This document shows positions 6,928-9,515 of a stretch of DNA of 9,515 nucleotides, one piece after another; position 1 is the stretch's first letter, and each line of letters begins with the position of its first letter. Location: NCBI GenBank assembly GCA_049472395.1, contig JBLIRR010000087.1:1-9515 (forward strand). Direction: 5' to 3'. The position numbers and the translations under genes are program-made. The notes below the pieces were generated by a model. That model had not been told where the DNA came from. It did not search any database and was given only the letters and a program-made list of their open reading frames with translations. This DNA is from JBLIRR01 sp049472395 (GTDB taxonomy: Bacteria; SZUA-182; DTGQ01; JBLIRR01).

Positions 6928-7345
6928 TTAAAAAGCACTCCTTTCATCCTTTGGATCACTCGCAAAAGCCTGAAGCGTTTCCGCGGCGCTGTTAAATAAA
7001 AGTTCATAAAATATCTCCTTATTGTATAACTTAAAGGAAATATCCGATGGGGCATGGTGAACACCGTATGATAGTATGCAATGGGCAGCAGTTGATCTAA
7101 TCGTGCCTGGACCCTTTTGCGCCGTGCAACACTCTGACACTTCGGACAATGACGGTTTCAGCATGAATTATAGGCCACTTTCATATGACCGCACCGATCT
7201 AACCCAATTCCTTGCCTCGACAATGGGTAATATCATACATTACATTGTGCTGGTGCGGTCAAAGCGTGTGGGTACGAAGAAAATCTTCTCCATAATGTTT
7301 AAATATATCAGAGAGTTCAACCTTCGGACGTTCCCATGAATGTAC
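6928..7345 (-). pseudogene. IS91-family transposase, decayed N-terminal part
   Basis: Read across frames, the minus strand shows the N-terminus of an IS91-type rolling-circle transposase. In order these are WERPKVELSDIFKHYGEDF (from about 7336), PHQHNVMYDITHCRGKELG, RCGHMKVAYNSC, then NRHCPKCQSVARRKR, LLPIAYYHTVFTMPH, and KLYNKEIFYELLFNSAAETL with AFASDPK. The Cys/His blocks are the zinc-binding domain that precedes the tyrosine catalytic domain in this family. Lesions are TGA at 7261-7259, a frame change with TAG at 7201-7199, TGA at 7160-7158 (where the family has Arg or another residue between SC and NRHCPKC), and a frameshift near 7043. The frame then ends at 6928 before the catalytic region. 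It is clearly dead, and far older than the intact-ended IS at 4305-6253. Confidence 0.75.
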
Positions 7346-7646
7346 TGTATTAGTAAATAAAATAAGGTGGGCAAACGGATTCTCTTTACTTGGCAGCGAT
7401 ATATCCGAAAAGTTTGATAGTAAGGACGAGAGGAATGGCTTTATCCCAGCAGTTGCAGGGATATAGTTATTGGAGGAGGCAGGTACAGTTAAAAGATTTG
7501 GTCTCATTGTCATAGATATAATATAGTGCTATAAAGCTATTTAAAGGGCAAGTGACGTCATTATTATATGACACTACTCCTTCGTGATTCTCTCAGAGAT
7601 TATTGTATATGCCAAACGTTGATATCTGTTATATCATGTTAATAAA
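7346..7646. other. Spacer upstream of the IS91 relic
   Basis: No secure gene. A minus-strand frame opens at ATG 7513 and runs into the IS91 relic, but its first 55 residues match nothing I know and may be only non-coding DNA open by chance. TGACGTCA at 7553-7560 is a perfect 8-bp palindrome. I could not identify the terminal signals of an IS91-type element here. Confidence 0.35.
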
Positions 7647-7660
7647 GGCTTTGCAAGCCC
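7637..7660 (-). terminator. Rho-independent terminator-like hairpin
   Basis: On the minus strand GGCTT, GCA and AAGCC form a 5-bp stem with a 3-nt loop (7659-7647), followed at once by TTTATT. It lies about 85 bases downstream of the stop of the minus-strand gene ending at 7744 and could end its transcript. Confidence 0.5.
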
Positions 7661-7673
7661 TTCCTGCCGCTAG

Positions 7674-7715
7674 ATCGGGTAGAGCAGGGGACTTTCAACC
7701 CCATTCCCCCCTAAG
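7674..7715 (-). other. Group II intron 3'-end-like segment (domain VI)
   Basis: On the minus strand this reads TTAGGGGGGAATGGGGTTG, then AAAGTCCCCTGCTCTACCCGAT. It resembles the domain VI stem and AY 3' end of bacterial group II introns: a G-rich strand, a GGGG/CCCC hairpin (7702-7699 with 7690-7687, 8-nt loop) and a terminal CTACCCGAT. Domain V, which should sit directly upstream with its GAGCC and ACGGTTC arms, is not there; the sequence instead runs into unrelated DNA. If right, it is a small orphan tail of an intron. The same stretch superficially resembles a tRNA D-arm plus anticodon arm, which I considered and rejected. Confidence 0.35.
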
Positions 7716-7743
7716 GTTGAGTGATTTGTTATGATTCATAGTT

Positions 7744-8169
7744 TCAATATGTTCCTGATAGTATTGATGAGACCAGTGTGGCAATTGCAGAATGGATATC
7801 GATAACTGCCTTGCAACATAAATAATTCCGTCTCAGATTGTATTTATTATGTTGGGGATCTTCACCATGGCTCACGGTATCACGAATTAGAATCGATAAC
7901 TCACTGGCAGTAACTTGATAAGCACTATTATTATTCAGCATATTATACACGGATTGTCTTTGTTGTCGACTTTCTATCAGTGACGCGATCCTGAAGCAGC
8001 ACGAAGCAAGATGCATTTTGTACAACCTATTTGTCCTGTCGTCGCCGCCTGATTCATCGAGATATTTTGTAGCAGGATTAATTCGTGAATATAGACTCTC
8101 GCATAGCTTCCAATAGTACCTAATAGCGAATACAAGTTGTTTTTGCTCTCTATTCATAGGACTTATCAT
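7744..8169 (-). CDS. Small protein of unknown function with a possible HEPN Rx4H motif
   Basis: The frame can open at GTG 8184, ATG 8169 or ATG 8157 (ending 7744). I give ATG 8169 because AAGGG lies just before it, although the spacing is short; ATG 8157 is also possible. From 8169 the product is about 141 residues, largely helical, with no membrane segment. A segment ELSILIRDTVSHGED near the centre of the C-terminal half has the R-x4-H arrangement (Arg101, His106 counted from 8184) in a helix-turn context like the LRNxxxHG signature of HEPN ribonuclease domains. The family is not otherwise recognisable. It sits 127 bases downstream of the larger minus-strand gene (about 110 from the GTG), with a strong hairpin between them, so co-transcription is uncertain. 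Alternatives are a restriction- or toxin-associated helper, or a plain orphan. Confidence 0.6.
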   Translation of the reverse strand: MISPMNREQKQLVFAIRYYWKLCESLYSRINPATKYLDESGGDDRTNRLYKMHLASCCFRIASLIESRQQRQSVYNMLNNNSAYQVTASELSILIRDTVSHGEDPQHNKYNLRRNYLCCKAVIDIHSAIATLVSSILSGTY

Positions 8170-8187
8170 AACCCTTGAGATCACCGG

Positions 8188-8278
8188 TCAAAACCGCTGA
8201 TTAAACAATAAGTTATTTTTGATAAATAAATTTTCTATCCGCAGCCGAGCATTGCAAAAGATCGGCCTGCGGTTTTGA
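8188..8278. repeat. 10-bp inverted repeat TCAAAACCGC / GCGGTTTTGA
   Basis: The arms at 8188-8197 and 8269-8278 are perfect complements across 71 bases. The right arm shares bases 8269-8272 with the 3' strand of the local hairpin at 8239-8272, so in RNA the two pairings would exclude each other. Confidence 0.55.
8239..8276. terminator. Strong intergenic stem-loop, probable terminator
   Basis: CCGCAG-CCGA (8239-8248) pairs with TCGG-C-CTGCGG (8262-8272): 10 base pairs with one bulged C and a 13-nt loop. On the plus strand it is followed by TTTTGATC; on the minus strand by ATAGAAAATTT. It lies just downstream of the stop of the minus-strand gene ending at 8297 and most likely ends or attenuates that transcript before the small gene, though the T tract is short on both sides. 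Confidence 0.5.
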
Positions 8279-8296
8279 TCCGAGTGGATCGATTTG

Positions 8297-9505
8297 TTAA
8301 GTGCTGCTTTCAGATTGTTGTAAAGCCTTCCATTTCTTGAAATTTCTAACTCGAAGTTCAAATATCTTTTTAAATTCTTCCGGATTGAAGTATTCAATAA
8401 GCATTTCATTTGATTTGAAAAAAAAGCAAATCAAATCTAACCAGTGCTGCAATTTTAAGTCACCATCGATACGCCAAAGTTTGACTTTCTTATGGCTTTT
8501 ATATTCTTGCGGGATATTTGAAATATGTCTTTCGTTGTAGCTTCTATCAACATATACCTTAACAGCACCATCAAGGTGTCTAAAAACATGTTTTTCAATA
8601 TCACGTTCGCTATGAACATATCTATTGAAATTGAAGTTTTCAAATTTAAACTCCGAGTTTGATATTTCCTCCACTTCGAATGTTTTAATTCCGTCTTTGT
8701 AACTCCAATAAAACTCTGTACGATCTAAGCTGTTTGTTAGTCCAAATAGTGAATCTGGATTTCGTTTTACAAGCGTAAGCCCAATATAGTTTGGATCATC
8801 TAATTTTTCAGAGTTAAATGGAGGTCCATACCATGTGTCAAATTCGTATATTCGTAAGAAAAACTCCTTTGGCATAATCCGCTGGTGATCGATTGCAATT
8901 CGAAATGAATTGTTACTCTTAGTTTCATGATGCACCTTTATGAATTGATTTAGGAAATCGAAGTTCGGATTAGAAGTATAGCCACGTCTCAAGAATTGGT
9001 GGTAATGAAGAATATGATCTTTGTAAATAATACCCCAATCAATCAAAATAAAATCATCATTTATAAATAGCAGACCATCCTTATCAAATTGATTCTGTAA
9101 TTCAGGGTAAGTTTTTAAAACCACGCTTTTGGAAAGGTCATTTTTTACTACTCTTTTAAAAGAAAAATAATCTTGATGAATCAATGTTGAAATGTAATGA
9201 ATTGCGATTCTTTCTAATTGTTGTTTAGATTGAAAGCTTGAATCATAGTCAATCATCATTCTGGCACCGCTTGGCAAACTTTCTACCAGGTGATTTAATT
9301 CCTCTTTTGTAAGTGCTGACAAATATTCTGCTGTATCTTGTGTTAATTCATTTAAAAGAGGATAAATTGGATGTTGTTCATTAATTTTCAAATAGATGGA
9401 TAGGTCTATTGGAAAAATATTGAAATGCTTAGCTTGTTTAATTATAGTTCGTTGCAGATGAATTGATACTTGACTGAGATGACTAATACATGATAATCTA
9501 TTCAT
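8297..9505 (-). CDS. Conserved-looking hypothetical protein, at least 402 residues
   Basis: The frame is open from ATG 9505 to TAA 8297 and stays open to the window edge (codons AAT GAA TTA precede the ATG), so the true start may lie outside. I see no Shine-Dalgarno in the ten bases available. I do not recognise a named domain. The N-terminal 80 residues are helical (LTKEELNHLVESLPSGARMM). The middle has alternating beta-like hydrophobic stretches (LLFINDDFILIDWGIIYKD), and the C-terminal half is rich in aromatic and charged residues (RTEFYWSYKDGIKTFEVEE, RHLDGAVKVYVDRSYNERH, KVKLWRIDGD, MLIEYFNPEEFKKIF). It has no signal peptide and no membrane span. The well-formed long frame argues for a functional cytoplasmic protein. 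It may form a unit with the small downstream gene, though a stem-loop lies between them. Confidence 0.7.
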   Translation of the reverse strand: MNRLSCISHLSQVSIHLQRTIIKQAKHFNIFPIDLSIYLKINEQHPIYPLLNELTQDTAEYLSALTKEELNHLVESLPSGARMMIDYDSSFQSKQQLERIAIHYISTLIHQDYFSFKRVVKNDLSKSVVLKTYPELQNQFDKDGLLFINDDFILIDWGIIYKDHILHYHQFLRRGYTSNPNFDFLNQFIKVHHETKSNNSFRIAIDHQRIMPKEFFLRIYEFDTWYGPPFNSEKLDDPNYIGLTLVKRNPDSLFGLTNSLDRTEFYWSYKDGIKTFEVEEISNSEFKFENFNFNRYVHSERDIEKHVFRHLDGAVKVYVDRSYNERHISNIPQEYKSHKKVKLWRIDGDLKLQHWLDLICFFFKSNEMLIEYFNPEEFKKIFELRVRNFKKWKALQQSESST

Positions 9506-9515
9506 TAATTCATTC

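Noticed and set aside
6260..6930. CRISPR array
   Set aside because: The short repeats are only 10-12 bases, with no regular spacing or unique spacers, and no cas genes are present.
7076..7339. 87-codon plus-strand frame
   Set aside because: It is antisense to the IS91 transposase relic, which accounts for the sequence on the other strand.
7666..7715. tRNA-like segment (GGTAGAGC followed by GGGGACTTTCAACCCC, which looks like a D-arm plus an anticodon arm with TTC)
   Set aside because: There is no acceptor stem, no T-arm with a GTTCRA loop, and the anticodon stem lacks one base on the 3' side. The minus-strand intron-end reading explains it better.
8166..8302. Integron attC-like site (GTTAAGT at 8296 with an imperfect hairpin to its left)
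   Set aside because: No matching RYYYAAC box at the expected distance, and the hairpin is explained as a terminator. GTTAAGT overlaps the stop region of a gene.
8188..8409. 73-codon minus-strand frame between the two right-end genes
   Set aside because: It overlaps the C-terminus of the larger gene out of frame and runs through the terminator hairpin. No ribosome binding site or recognisable motif.

Overview
The window is an A+T-rich stretch of bacterial DNA dominated by mobile elements and their remains. It carries traces of at least four kinds of element: an IS982-type transposase tail, a large serine recombinase fragment, a nearly complete insertion sequence with its target duplication, and a badly decayed IS91-type transposase. 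A possible fifth is a group II intron 3' tail. There are no housekeeping genes, tRNAs or rRNAs, so the host cannot be named. The recombinase, the IS types and the hypothetical families fit a large-genome Gram-negative lineage rich in mobile DNA, such as Bacteroidota, Desulfobacterota or Planctomycetota. That is a guess from family resemblance only.

Layout. 1-260: 3' end of an IS982-family transposase on the minus strand, cut off at about 260. 268-1632: a 454-residue protein of a widespread uncharacterised family with a C-terminal winged helix, apparently missing its own N-terminus at the same junction. 1690-2390: C-terminal half of a large serine recombinase (recombinase domain, zinc ribbon, coiled coil) with a frameshift near its end. 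2560-4300: a clearly more G+C-rich block on the minus strand with a Tgl-type transglutaminase-like domain and, translationally coupled downstream of its extended frame, an unrecognised protein of about 330 residues. 4305-6253: a 1949-bp insertion sequence with GGGCAT ends and a 6-bp AAATAT target duplication. Its DDE-type transposase is broken by one extra T in a run of eight.

6260-6930: very A+T-rich spacer with short repeats and hairpins and no convincing gene. 6928-7345: IS91-type transposase N-terminus on the minus strand with several stops and frameshifts. 7647-7715: terminator-like hairpin and a segment resembling group II intron domain VI. 7744-9505: two minus-strand genes of unknown function, a 141-residue protein with a possible HEPN Rx4H motif and a protein of at least 402 residues, separated by a strong stem-loop and a longer inverted repeat.

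The most informative biology is (i) the transglutaminase-like protein and its coupled unknown partner, which looks like a cargo or toxin domain cut off from its delivery part, and (ii) the two-gene cassette at the right end. Both are inferences from sequence alone.
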